Shown here: in pieces, positions 24,274 through 39,200 of the stretch
Layout: every line of letters begins with the position of its first letter
Numbering within the stretch: the first letter of the stretch is position 1
Assembly (NCBI RefSeq): GCF_000002995.4
Contig: NW_025062476.1
Coordinates: forward strand, 11,778,501 to 11,842,500
Direction of reading: 5' to 3'
DNA: 64,000 nt
Origin: Brugia malayi
Taxonomy: Eukaryota; Nematoda; Chromadorea; Rhabditida; Onchocercidae
Translations under genes and position numbers: made by a program
Notes under the pieces: generated by a model
What the model was told of the DNA's origin: nothing
Seen by the model: the letters and a program-made list of their open reading frames with translations, nothing else
The model's database searches: none

Positions 24274-27200
24274 AAAAGATAAAGAGAGAGAGAATAGGTC
24301 GAATGTATGAATCGAATTGTAATTTCATAAAAATCCTTGGGAAATTTCCTGATGCATACAAATGATACAATCAAATAGGAAATAATGTCCTAATTTTAAA
24401 ATGTTCATTCTGGTGACACAATGATACTGCGACTGTCGTCCGATGTCTCTTCGAATCTTTTATTGTCATTTTGATATTATTTAAATCAGCAGGAAAAAAA
24501 TCTTTTTTTTCCTTCGTTTTTTTACTTTCCAATCAATAATTTATCTTTTAATCAATTGATTTTTTTTTTTTTTTTTCATATAATAATTTTAGTAATACGA
24601 ATTAAAAATTCTTTTTAGTTAAGAAAAAAAAAAGTTAAATTAAATACTTGATTTTTTTTTAAATAATTATTAATGAATAATGCTAGCTTTTTTTAAGCAA
24701 AAAAAAGGTAGGAGTTTTATTTCAAAAAAAATTAAATATAAAATGAGTTAATTTTTTTTGTTAAATTTAAAATTAATGATTAAATTTATTCTTATCAACC
24801 TAAAACAGAACAAGACTTTTTTTTTTTTTTATTAAACATAACACTTAGATTAATTTTTTTTTTTATAAAAAAATAAAATCAATTAAATAAATGATATATT
24901 TTTTTTTTAAATCTAAACTATCGAATGTGTGTAATTTGTTAATTAAAATATAATTAAAATAAAAATATTATGATAAATTCAAATTTATAGAATAAGATAT
25001 TGAATATATTACCTCATTCATATTATCAATGACTATCACTGATAACCAATCAAAAGTGATGACAAAACGACGAATTCTATTTCAATATCCGGCACTACCG
25101 ACAATTGAGCTTGGCCTTTGCTACATTATTGTTGGCTGTAGTATGATTTATGCATGGAGCCAAGTGCTAATTGCTAGTAATAAATACGAATTTCAATATT
25201 GGCATTCAATACGAATTAATCGATTACCATTAATTGGTGAACGATATATGGTACTTTTTCTAATTTTACTTACTTTTTAATATTTTTTGATTAATGATTG
25301 AATGAAAAATTAATTTAATTACTCTAACATTAACAAACTAAACGATACGATAAATCAAAGATCATATTGATTTTGCATTGATAATCGTTGAATAAATTTG
25401 ATCGATTTACAATTTAATCAATGGATAATTATAATATGATAATTTTATCATTGTTATCATTACTACCACATAATAGTACTTTCTTTTCCTAATTTTGCGT
25501 ACTTTTTTTTTTCTCGTTTATATTTTTGGATTGGAAATTTTTTAAATGGTTTTATGAAAAATTAATTTAATTACTCTGATATTAGTGAGCTAGACGATAC
25601 GATATATTGATTTCATATCAAAAATCATTGAAAATTTTGATCATTACTTATTGAACAATTACAATATGATAACTTTATCATTGTCATCATTACTAATACT
25701 ACTGCTGATTATCAATATTGCTATTATTATTTATTATTGCTATTATCATTATGATTACTTATTAAAGTATTTGCGTGTTAAATTATCAGTAGCATTGATA
25801 AGTTCAGATGTTTATGATTTTTATAAATAAGCCTTAATGTTTGTGAAGGACCAAATTAAGCCTAAGAAATATATTATTCCAGTAAAGTGAAAATAAATTT
25901 AATATTTTTATTTTATTAACCCTCTGATAATTATTATCTATCTAATAATTAACAAAAAAGATAGAAAAAAGCGAGAAATTGAAAGATTTAAATTAATAAT
26001 TGATCAACCAAATTTGTTACGAAAAGAAAAAAAAAGGAAATGAAATGAAAAACAATTAGCTAAGATAATTTATAAGCTTTAATTAAACTTTAAACTTAGC
26101 ATAATTTAACATTTCACAAGTATTACTTACTATGATACAGCTACTTAAAAAGATGGATCTAACTCTTCTTATAATTATTACTTACTAAATGCAATTAATT
26201 ATAAGATGAATCTAACTTTTCACAAGTATTACTTGTAAAAGTATTACTTAACTATGATTTGATTAATTAAAGGATGAATCAAATTGGGAATGGACCTCAT
26301 GGACACCTATTGGTTTCATGCTTTTACCATTTTTTATTTTACATTCAATTATTTTCAACATTGGTGGAAGTTTTGTCTCGGATAATACTTTACAATACAT
26401 CACAATATTTTACTCTGTCACTTATAGTTGTTTTCTCTTTTCTAAATGGCTTGTCATTTTATCACTCACCCAGGGTACACTTATCTTTTTTGCTGCCTAC
26501 TATTTTCGGTAAGTTTATTTTTTCATTTTTTTCAAAAAAAAAAAAAAAATTTAATCCTAAAATTTACAATTCTTTTTTAGAAATATCATTAATGTTTTTG
26601 TCAACGCGCAGAAATATAATATTTAAAATGTGAACAATTTTAGCGCGACTAAATTTTTTAAATGCTTTACGAAAAAAATCGAGAATGTTTCAGATTTAAA
26701 TTCAAAATGAAATCTTTAGTGTGTCTTAAATTTAAACCGAGAATAGAGTTTTAAGATTTTGAGCGTAGAGTAAAATCTTGAATGCATTTCAGATTAAAAA
26801 TTTAGCTTAAACATTAAAAAAAGACTTTAAAAATGTAAGTCTGAAATGAAATTTTGAAATGATTTTAGTTCTAAAGTTTGAATAAAATTTTGAATTACAA
26901 ATTTAAGCTTTTTTTTTTCTCTTTCAAAAATTTTACATCTATCAAATATTTCTTTTTCAATGATTAAATTATATATTTTTTTGAAAGAAAAGAAAAAATT
27001 TCAAATTTTTTCAAAAATAAATAAATAAAAATTTTTGCTATATTTATTGAATAAATTTATTAAATAAAGGAAAAAAACCAAATAACATTTTTAAATTTTT
27101 AAATTTTAATTTTATAAACATATAAACTTATTGTGATATAGCATATTTATAATATAGTCTTCTAACAGATATAATTTTTTTATTATAATTTAAATTGAAC

Positions 27201-30200
27201 TAACTAAGATGGTAAATCATATTTTAATCATTTACATATGATATGGTTTTCTAACAAATATAATTTTTTATCACAATTTAAGTTAAAATAACAAATATAT
27301 AAACCATATTTTAATCTCAATTAAATGTTTTTTTTTTTTTTTTTTCATAATCTACAGAAAAGATAAATAAACAAATTAAAAAAGAAATTTTGAAATTAAT
27401 CAAAATTTAACATTTGATTAAATTTAAATTTTTAGCCATCAACTTATTGTATGGTTTTGTTCAATGCCAATTCTTTATCTATCACTACGCTATTCTTATC
27501 ACTTATCACCAAATCCATTAATTGTTGTTATTTTTATCTGCTACACATTACTTTCATATATTTCATTTAATTTGGAAATGCTAAATGGCGCAAAACGTCC
27601 AGAAGATAATACATTGCTAAAATGTTACATACGTATGCTTTTTTATACATTTTATCCACCATATATGACAACATTAGTTGTTATCTATCCGGAATTTGAA
27701 CGACAAATGCGCCAACGTCATACTAAAACACGTAATTGGCAACGTGTAATATTTTTTGCACTACGTATTACATTTTGGTGGTTACTTATCTATTTAATGT
27801 TACATTTCATGTATTTCGAATGGATACTTTATGATATTGATTATGCGCAAAATTTGCCAAAAAATGAATTTGTTTCATTAGGAATGGCATTAGGTAATAT
27901 TTTTCATTTCTTTAATAATTTAATTAAAATTCTTATTAGCATTTTAATTTATTATTTGAAAATTTTTGATTGATTATTCAAAATTGATATTTGAACAAAA
28001 AAGTTTTTTTTTTTTTAAAAAAATTTTAATTAATTTAAAAACAAAAAAAATACATTCATTGAAAAAAAATAACACATAATTTATAATTATATTATATATT
28101 AAATTATTACGATTTTAATTAATCTGTAAAATAAAATTAATGTATTTTTTCTTTAAATTAACATATATTTTATAAAATTTATAGAAAATATTTCTTAATT
28201 AAATTAATTATTTTTTTTTTTTTTTTTTTTTTGCAAAATTCAATATGTATTTTTTAGTTGCAACAAAATTTTTATTATCCTTTTTTATTTTTTTTTTTTT
28301 AAATTTTTTAAAGCATTAATGATGTAGAAAAAATTTTCTTTATTTCAACCAATCTTTTTTCTTACTTTTTCTAAATTTTTTAAAATGATAAAATGATAAA
28401 TTGAGGTACTTTTTTTGGGAAATTTTATTTAAACATACATAATTATTCCTACTATTATATATGATATATATGAGTATGTACTATTTTAAAGTAATAAATT
28501 AATTTTAAAAGTATTCATTCTAAAATGCGAACATTCCTAAAATAAATTCTTATTTGATTATATTATCAATCAAATTAAAATATACATAATGTCATTAAGA
28601 GAAAAAAAATTAGTCCAATCATACATAAATAATTATTTTAATTTGTCTTAGTTCAATAAATAAACCTATTAATTTGTGTTAATTTAATCAAAATAAATAA
28701 ATAAATAAAATTTTAATAAGTAAAAATTTTAATTTTTTATTAAATATACATTATATCATTTAAAAAAAACATAAACAACTATTTGATTATTTTAATTTTA
28801 TTATGTATATTTCAATAATTCTAATAAATTATTACTGTTTTAATTTATTACAATTAATGAATAAAAATATAAAATTTTTATTTCTCTTTTTTTTTTCTTT
28901 TTAGGAATATTTTTTCATCTTCGATACGTTGTGATATTTGGCTTACCACGTATTTTTGCCTTGGCTGATAATATGGAACCAGCTGCTGGGCCAATTTGCA
29001 TCAATCGTTTAACGCTTTACTCAAAAGCATGGCGTTACTTTGACCCTGGCCTTTATAGCTTTTTTAAAACTTATATTTTCATTCCAATTTGTACGCCAAC
29101 TTTTTCAATTAAACGTAAAATATTTGGTGTAATTATATCATATGGTTTTGTACTGCTATGGCATGGAATTACTTATGCAAATATTGTAAGTTTAAAAAAG
29201 AAAACAAAACATTTTTTTTTTTGCTTTTAAATTTAGTAAATTTTTATATGACTTTTAGAAACATATAAATAACTTTACACACATATAAGGTAGTGATTTT
29301 CACTTATATATTTAATTTTACCTAATTTTACTTATTAATACAAATATATAATAGTATCACTTCCCATTTATAAATTAATTTTGCTTATTAAATATAGAAT
29401 AGTATAAAATGGTCGTTTTTTTTTTTTTTTTTAATTTTTCTTTTTCCTTATAGGCACATATGTATAGTAGTATAAAATAATTTTTTTATTTTATTTTATT
29501 TGATAAATTTTACTTAGTAAAGCACACATAGCAGCACATTTCACTTATATAATTATTTTTGCTAAATATATACATAAAATATATTGGCAATTTTCTTTTT
29601 TTTTAAATTTTACTTAGATATATATAAGCATATTGTTAATTTTACTGAGGTATATATAAGTAAGTGTACTGTTAATTTTACTTAGTATAACCTATACATA
29701 TAGGAGTTTTTCTTTTCATTTTTTAATTTTATTTATGTGTATGCATATATAGGAATGAATTATATATTTAATTTTGCTTAAATATAAATATACAAAGTAA
29801 GATATAGTAGTATTTTTCATTTTAAATTTTACTTATAAATTTTAGACATATGAAGTAGTGAATTTTACTTATATATAAATTAATATTACTTAGTTTTACT
29901 GATAGATATATGTATATACACAAAGTAGTAGTTTTACTCTTTAATTTTACTTTTATATGCTTATATTTAGTAAAAAGTATAGTAATGAAAATTTTGTGTT
30001 ATCCCTTTTTTTTTTCAAGTAATTTCATTTTAAAATAATAGTAATAAAAAAAGGATTTAAATTATACTAAATTTCAAAAAATAAAAAATTATATATTTGA
30101 AAAAAATAGCAATTGTTGCAATTATTTTCATTTTATAATCAAACTTTTTTGAAAATATTTTTTTAGCATTTTTTATTTTATTCTTTTATTCCTTAAAAAA

Positions 30201-33200
30201 ATAATTACGGACATTTTTTTTCCAATTTAATTTACATTTAATTGACAAAATAAAAAAAAATTTTTTTGAATATTTGACAAAAAAAAAAAAAATGAGAAAA
30301 AGTGAAAAAAGAAGAATTATCGTACTAAATATTTTTTCAAATTAAATTACACAAAATTTTTTCCATTTTTTTTTTTTAAAAAAATGAATTAAATGATATA
30401 ATAGAAAAATTTTATTCTTTTTATTTGTTTTGAATTACGTTGCATTTTTTTTTTTTTCGGAAATTTTCTTTTAAATTATATTTGCTTAAAAATATAGTTT
30501 TAAATTTTTTTTTCCTTTTTTTCAAATGAATTAAATTTGAATGAATTTAAACAAAACTTTTTTTTCATTTTTTTTTTTTAAACAAACGTTTTTTTTTTTT
30601 TTTTTTTTTTTAGATTTTAAAAATAATTTTTGGAAAAAAAAAAAAAAAATCCGTTTTAATAATTATTTTTTCTATTCATTTTTCTTTTTGAACAGAAAAG
30701 TTTATTTATTTATTTATTTATTTTTTTTTTTTTTTCAGATTTTAAAAATAATTTTTGAAAAAATTACAAAAAAAACATTTATTTTAATTAACTTTTTCAC
30801 TCTTTTTTTTTTTTTTTTTCCAATAGAAAAGTTTTATAATTTTTATTTTTAGATTTGGATAATACTTAATATTATTGGCTTATTTATGGAATATTGTTGC
30901 AAAGGATTGTATACAATTAAAGGCATTCAAAAATGGCGTGAAACACACATCAACGATATATCATTTCGTCGTTTTATTGCATTTCTTCATATTATACCAT
31001 TCATTCTTGGCCTTTACTCAAATTTTTACTTTTTAGGTGGCTATGAAGTTGGCTCAATGTTTGTTAAACGTATTTGGTACGAAGAAACGTTAAAATTACG
31101 TTTTCCAGCTATTTTATTAATTACATTAGCATATTTTTATTCACAAGTTTGTATTGAAATTGATCGAAAAATTAATTTAGCAACAATAACAAATAATAAT
31201 TATAAAAAAGATTGCTAATTTAAAAAAAAAAAGAATCAAAAATTTTTGCGAAAAAAAAAAAAAAAGAAGAAAGAAAAATAATGTTAAAGTAAATAATAAA
31301 TTAGATTTTTCTTTTTTTCAGGAAAAAATAATAGGAAAAAATTTTTTGCAAAAAAATAATTTGAAAAAAAAAAAAAAAGAATCAAATATTTCGATATTTC
31401 GATTAATAATTTTTTTTTTTTTTGTTTTTTTAAATAGCAATTTAAAAAAATAACTCACTAATTTTATTTTTTGCATGGAAAAAAATAAAAAAAAAAAAAA
31501 ATAGCAGAAATAGAATTTGGTTTAGAAAAGAAAAAAAAAAAAAAAAAAAAAAATTCAAATGTTTGCTTGAAGTGTGCATGTAAAATTTTTAAAAAATGAA
31601 AATGAATTGAAAATGTAATATTTTAGAAAAATTAAATTTAATATTTAAAGAAAAAATTAAGCGTAATATTTTAAGAAATTAAACTCATTAAAGATAAAAT
31701 TTTTATTTATGAATAATTTCTAGCATAAATTTCTACTATAATTATATTTGAAAATTATTGATACTTGAAAATATTTGATAATTTATAAGTTTCCTTGATT
31801 GTTGTAATTTTTTTTTTTTAAAAAAAAGATAAAATTAAATTATTTCTTAAGGTTTGTCCTAACCAAATAATATTATTAATAATAGTATAAATAAATATTA
31901 TCAGTGATATGATATGATTTAGAATGATATTTTTAAATGCAAGATTTTGCACTTTTATAAAAAAAAATAAAATTTGCCCAAATTTTGATGGAAATGGAAA
32001 AAAAATGAAAAGCAAAAATAAAAATGCAAACCGCAATGCATTTCATCTGATCCATCATCGCATGCTTGCAAACCATCACAACGTGCATCTAGCGGAACGC
32101 ATTCACCGCTACCGCATTCCCAGTACGTTTCCGGACATTGACGCATGTGATACGACGCTAAAAAACGAAATTTTTTTTTTTAAATTCATTTATTTTATTA
32201 TTTTTGCGCAATGTACTTTTACAAAATTTTACGCAAGATTAAACGAAGATGACACGTAATTCACGTGCGTGAAATTTATTTTCTTATCTTTTGGTTTTTT
32301 TTTCTAAATAAGCGAAATAATAGATTAGTAATGTGAAGATATTATCGATAAAAATTATTTGCTGTAAATTTTTTTCTCTTTTTAAACCTAAATGTTGTTA
32401 TCATTTTTAACATTACTTATTATAACTTATTTTAATGTTAATAATGTTTATAACTAATTAGCAAAACTTGAAATTTAATTGTGTTGTTACTAATTTAAAA
32501 TTTTATGTTCGCTAAATCTGTTTATTACTGATGGTAAATTTGAATAAATTATATTTAATGAAAAAATAAATATGAATTGTTAGCAATATACCCAATCCTT
32601 TCTCCACTTATAATCACAACTAATATAATTTGAATCAATAAATGATTAATTTAATTGCAATCGATTATTAGTTACATTCAATTAGTATTTGATTAAAACA
32701 ATTAAACATATGTTTAATATTAATTCTTTAATTATTAATAAATATTAAGAAAGTATTAATTATTATTATTAATTATTAAGTTAAAATAAATGTTAATTAT
32801 TAATAAATATTAAGAAAAAGGAAAGAAAAGCTAATCAAATAATATCTTTTAATTAACTATTTATTCGTTTTTGTCTTTAAGCATAATTTACAATGTGAAT
32901 TACTAATAAACTTTGTTTCAAAATAATTTAAAAAACTTTTTGAAGTTTTTTTTTCTTCAAGATTTCAAAATTTTAAATTAGGGAAAAACAATAACTTACA
33001 ATCAGTTTTGCAACATTTTCCTTCGATGCATGTTGTATGAGATGGACAAACAGAATTACTCCAACAGTATGTTGAGCCATGTCTGAAATTAATTTTTCAA
33101 AATTATTTTTTTTTTTCTAAATTAAATATCTTATTCATATAAAAATTATAATTATAATATAGGAAGACAATAAAAAGTTAATTGAGATGATGTATGAAAA

Positions 33201-36200
33201 AAAAAAAATTCAATTTGATCAATGAATTAAATTATTGCAAGTGTTATTTTCATAGCTTATCACTTTACTAAAAAAATAAAAAAATCCGTGTAAATTTTTT
33301 TTATAAACAAAAAGTGAAAAATTTTAAAGCTCAATTTTATAAAATTCAATTTATTGGTTGGCAAAGTTTTTCTTAAGTCAAGAATCATATTTAAAAACTC
33401 GTAAAATTAATTAATTGCTTCTCAAAAAAAAATTATTTAACTAAACTACAAAAAAAAAAACAAACGAATTAGTTTCCTAAAAAAAAATTCGCTAAACATA
33501 ATTAGTGCAAAATTTTAATTAAAAAGATAATAATTCTTAAAATTTATAATTTTATAAAAAATTCGACCAATAAAAAATTCAAAATTTGACTCTATTGTGG
33601 TGTCTAGGGTGTTGAAGAATGCAAAATAACAAATAAATTTCAAGAAAATTACAAAATTAAAATTGTCCCTTTAAATTAGTTGCAAATGACAGAGAAAAGA
33701 GATTTTATTTTGCATTTTCACTTTTTAAAAAAGTTGACACAAAAGCTTTTTGAAGAATAGAAAAGAAGTTTATCATTTAAATGATGCAAAGTAATCTATT
33801 TTGTCAATAGAAAAATTGATGAGAATAAAAAAAGAAAAAAAAAAAATGAAAATAAAAACGTGAAAAATGCATCATTTGAAAATAATTTCATTTAATATAA
33901 AATTAATTATTCAATCTTTTTTTTAAAATGTATTTGAATTAAATTTTAAAACGAAAAATGAGTAAAATAAAACGCACAATATTTGGTAAAATTTAAAAGA
34001 AAATTAATGTTATAAACTTTATGAAACTTTATGGTATTTTACTAATTATTTGTATTTGGAATTACTTTAATTAAGTAATCTATAAATTTAAATTGTTTAA
34101 CATTGCAATAAAGTTGCAAAAATTACAAAATTAAAATTTTGATTTTTTTGAAAAATTAATAATTGATAACTAAATTATCGATTGATCTAAACTCTTTTAA
34201 AAAATGAATGATTCAAACAAAAAAAGGAAAAAAGCAAATTTTTTTTTTTTTTTTTTTTTAAATAAATTTCCTTCACAAAGCAATAAAAATTAGTTGCATA
34301 TAAAAATATAAAATTAAATTTTGTGTATGTATTTTTGTAAAGTTATTGTTGAATTATAGTTATAAAATTATTTTGCTTTGTTGTTCACTTAACAAAACAA
34401 AAAAAAAAATTAAAGAAAATAAATATTGAAATTTATTTTTTCTATTTCATTCATATAAAAAACAATAAAAATTACTAATATCTAATATTATAAAGTTAAA
34501 TTTATATTTTTTTTTTTTTTTTTTTGTAAAATTATTGCTGAATTATATTTATAAAATTGTTTTATTCTGTAAAAACTTTTTATCAAAAATAAATTACTTA
34601 ACAAACTACTATTATTAATTAATTAATTAATTAAAAAAAAAAAAAAAAATTTACAAGCTAAATTCTGGTACAGAACCATCTAAACATTTGACAGTTACTT
34701 GTGCTGTTAACCATTTCAATTTTTTATTAATGTGATGTGATGCGGTATTGCAGTTTGCTTCGTCCGTAAAATCAGTGCAATCACGTTTTCCGTCACAAAT
34801 GACACTTCGTGGTAAGCAGAAATTATCAATTTGACAAAAATATTCATCACTTTCACATGAAGCTGCTAAAAATAAACAAATTTTTTGAAAAAAAAAAAAA
34901 AAAAAATGATTGAAAAATTAAATTAATTAAAATTTTAACAAATTTGATAAATGTTAACGTTTTGATAAATAAAAATCTTATTTTATATTTAATTTATTTA
35001 CGTAAAAAAAAAAAAAAAAAAAAAAAGAATTTTATCAAAATTAAACAATCCATTTCATTTATTGTTAAATTAAATAGTTTTAATGCAAAGAAAATGTATT
35101 TAAAAATGCAAAAATGAATTTGATTTTATTCAATCGATAAAAAATTCTGATTGAAGAAATTTGATCATTCAAATTTTATTAATTTATTATAAGAGCTAAG
35201 CTATGCATTTTAATTAGTTAAAATTTAATTTACAATAAATAATTGTAAACAAATATAGTTAACAAATATGTTTAGCTTATTTTGTTTACTGTTTACAATC
35301 TCTCAACCAATCGATCTTTTTTTTTTTTTAAACAAATAAAAGCAAATGTGAAAATTTTGGGGTAGCAAATTTATGGAAATTAGTATTTTCCGGTTTTTGT
35401 CTTTGATTTTTTAATTTAAGTATTTACAATATGTTTGTTAGTATTTATTGTTTGTTAATATTTCTCATCCTTAAATATTAGAATTTTAAACATTTCTGGC
35501 AGAAAATAAATTGTTCCGTTAATTTGAAAATTAATTGATAAAAAATAAATTATAATTTTTCTCCCAGAAACATTTTTCATATATTTGAAAGGTAATAAAA
35601 CACAAACTTGCAGGCATTTTGCTTTTCTTTCAATTATTGATTAAAATAAATTATCAATTTTTTAGTTTGATTATTTTATTGAACTAATTATTTAGAAGCA
35701 AGAAATATTCCGTTTCTTGAAGCAAAACCGGAAAACGATACATTCATTATAGATAATTCCATTAAAATAAATAATGCTAAAATGAAAATCGAAAAATGAT
35801 GAATTAATTGCGTAATCGACAAAAAATTCGACTGATAAATTTGTTTATGGATTTATTTATTTCTTTCCTTTTCTGGATAATTAATATTATCATATCAACT
35901 GTTTAGTATTATCACATTAACTATTATCATTGTTTGAACGTATCACTGAACAACAATTATTTTACATTCTTATCATTTTTTTTTTTAATAGCATTTGCGT
36001 ATTTCGACCGGAAAAATTGTAAAAGAATATCATTGTTAAGACTTATCAATTGAGATATCATGAGTATGCATTTATTATATTTTATCAAAAAAACTATGAT
36101 AAGAAATAACATTTGAAATTATAATTTAGTTTTTCTTAAAAGTTAATATTTTAATAAAAAATAGAGAAAAAAGCAATACTGAAATTTTCTAAATAGTGAA

Positions 36201-39200
36201 TGAAACAAATGAAAAATATTTGTTAAGAAGAAAGCAAATTTAAATAATTATTTATTTCTCTTATCTGACATTTTCTGCCAAAAAATATGTTTGTTTGCTT
36301 GTTTTTGTTTTTAATTTTAAATAAAATTTAAACCTGTGCAGTTATCAGTATCAAAGCATTGCTTTTTGATAATTCCGTTATCTGTTGAAACATTGATAGT
36401 AATTGCTTTTTTGATGCCACTGATATTTATCTCATATACACCACTGTTATCACTACTGATATTATCAATCAATAAGTAATATTTCATTGTTGTATTATAG
36501 TATCTTATCATTCCATTCCTTCTACCATTCTCATTTTTTAATGGTTTACCATTATGAAACCAACGAGCCTAAAATATTTTATTGCAATTAATACAAAAAA
36601 CAAAAAAATTTGAATAAATTATTAAAATTACATTTTTAAAATGTAATAGTATGTATTATTATTCAATAATTAAAATTTTAATTAAAAAATTTTTTTCTTT
36701 CATTTATGTTAAAAATATTTTTTTCCCACATTTTCAATCAATTATTTCAATCAAAAAAAAAATATGTTCATACTAATGAAATTTCAACTCAGAGTTAAAA
36801 TTGAAAATTTTGGAAATTTTCAAAACAAATTTATTTTATTTCAGCACATACAATTATTTAAGCATATAAATGATAAATAATCGTTTAAAAAAAAAAAAAA
36901 AAAAGAGTTTTTACTAGTAATACATTTAATACATATGCAAATTTTTATTTTAAAACTATTTAAAAAATATATTTTCAAGAAAAAGAGAGAAAACCTTATG
37001 AGATGAAAAGATGCCATTTAATTTTGCTGAAATTCGAATCGAATCACCCGGTAAAAGGACTGAATGCGGTGAGATCAATATTATTCTTTCATTTTCACAA
37101 TTAGCTATAAAATTAAACAGTAAATTTTGTATTATTGTTTATTTCATTTATTACTTTTTTTTTTTTTTTTTCAAGTTTATAATTTTGGTTATTTTAATAA
37201 ATTTTTAAAATTATTTATCAGTAATATACCTATTTTTTACAGTAAGTTGTAAAATTTAATGCAAATTAATAATTCTATCTTTTTTTTTTAAAAAATGTTT
37301 TTCATTAAAATTATTTCAATTCATTTTTAAAAGTCATTAAATTAAATATTTTATTTTTTGTTAAAAATTTTTTAAACGATTTAACAATTTTTGTTATATT
37401 TATTAAAAAAGAAAAAAAATGAAGAGAAAAAGTAATTCCAAATTAGCTTAAGAAATAATTTGATAATTTAATTTCTCATAAATATTAGTGTCAAAATTAT
37501 TTGAATCAATCGATTGAGCAATAATTTTACATTTATTTATTACTTATTATTATTTTTTTTTATTTTATCATTTTTCTTTTAAACAAATTAAAATTTAAAC
37601 AAATTAAAAATTCTTTAGCGCACTTTTTTTTTTTTAAAATTTTTTATTATTTAAATCTTTTCTTTTTATCCTTTATCATATGAATTTGCTTTTTCAATGA
37701 TTTATTTATTATCATTTAATCAAGATCAAAAAAAAAAAAAAAAAAAAAAAAGCAGAAGAATAGAGAATAATAATAATTCACCTTCATCACTACCATCTAA
37801 ACATTGCTTATCACCATCACATCGTTGTTTATCATCAATGCATGACCCATCATCACATTTGAATTGTAAACTTGAACAGTCCATCATAATTGGTAATTCT
37901 AAACAATGATTTGTCGTTTTGTTTAATATTAACTGATAAGAATATAAATATGCAAAATGATCTGATAATAATGATTTGTTTATTTATTTATTTATTTATC
38001 ATTGATAATTTCAAAACTTTCATTTTATAAAAAAAAAAAAAAAATGCAAAATGCAATTACATCGTTTATATAAAAAAGAAAAAAAAAATTTTTGGTTAAA
38101 TTAAAAAGCTAAAATGTTTTTTTTTTTTTTTTTTTTGTAAACTAACATATATATTTTTTGCAAATTAAATGTTTGTTGTTTATGAATAATTAATTTTCTG
38201 TAATGAAGATTAACTTAGATTAATTGATAATTAAGATTAACTTTTAAAAAAATATGTAATGTTTGATTATTTGAATTTAGAAAAAAATATGAATGAAAAA
38301 ATTTTAGATTTAGTGTAATTGAACAAACAGAAATTGCAAGATGTGAGATTTTTTTTTTTTTTAAAAAAAAAAAAAAAGAAAGAAAGAAAATAAAAGTAAA
38401 ACTTCGAAAGTTAAAGTAAATCCGACGATTATAATTTTTCAATGACACTTGAAAAAATGGAAAAATATTGCACAATGAAGCACTTCAATTATGCTACAAT
38501 TATTTAAAGAAATGACTAATAAGAAATAACTCACTTTTAAATTACTTTAATAAATTAAATTTTTTTAAATAAATTTAAGTAACTTAACAAAAAAAAAAAA
38601 AAATTATGATGAATTATTTTGATAAATCAAACAAGAAAAAAATCGAATTATATAATTGTTTTTTTTCAGAAATTAAAATATCGTTTTTTAAACATTTTTC
38701 ATTTCAAATTTATATTTGTAAATTATAGTAATTCTTTTTTTTTTAAAAAAAAAAATTATTATAGCTTAATATTGCTATTTATATTTTTTCTTTTTTATAA
38801 CTACAAATTTATTTTTTTTTTTTTTTAAATAGGTTTACACAAATAATATATGTAGAAAAGATTTTATTGGTGAAAATTAAACTCAAATATAATTGTGCAA
38901 AAAAGTAAGTATAAATTACGCATAATAATACGTTATATTTGAATATGTAATATTCAAAATATTATTTCTTAAACTTTTGTAGAAATTTTGCTATAAAAAA
39001 TTTAAAAAAAAAATACTTTAAAATGATATTTTTTGTTGCTTCAGAATAATATTTTAAATGAATTAGAAAATTTCGTTTTTTTATTAAGTATTTCAATTAT
39101 CAAACTAAAGTAATAAGCAATTCAATGTATCAATTAATCAAAAATTCTCAAAATTCATGATATATTACTAACATTTTATTTTATAAAATTTTTACAATTA

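Noticed and set aside
30541..30852. Plus-strand Phe/Lys-rich frame upstream of HHAT-like exon 5
   Set aside because: Reads poly-T and poly-A runs in intron 4; the true exon starts after the TTTTTAG acceptor at 30852.
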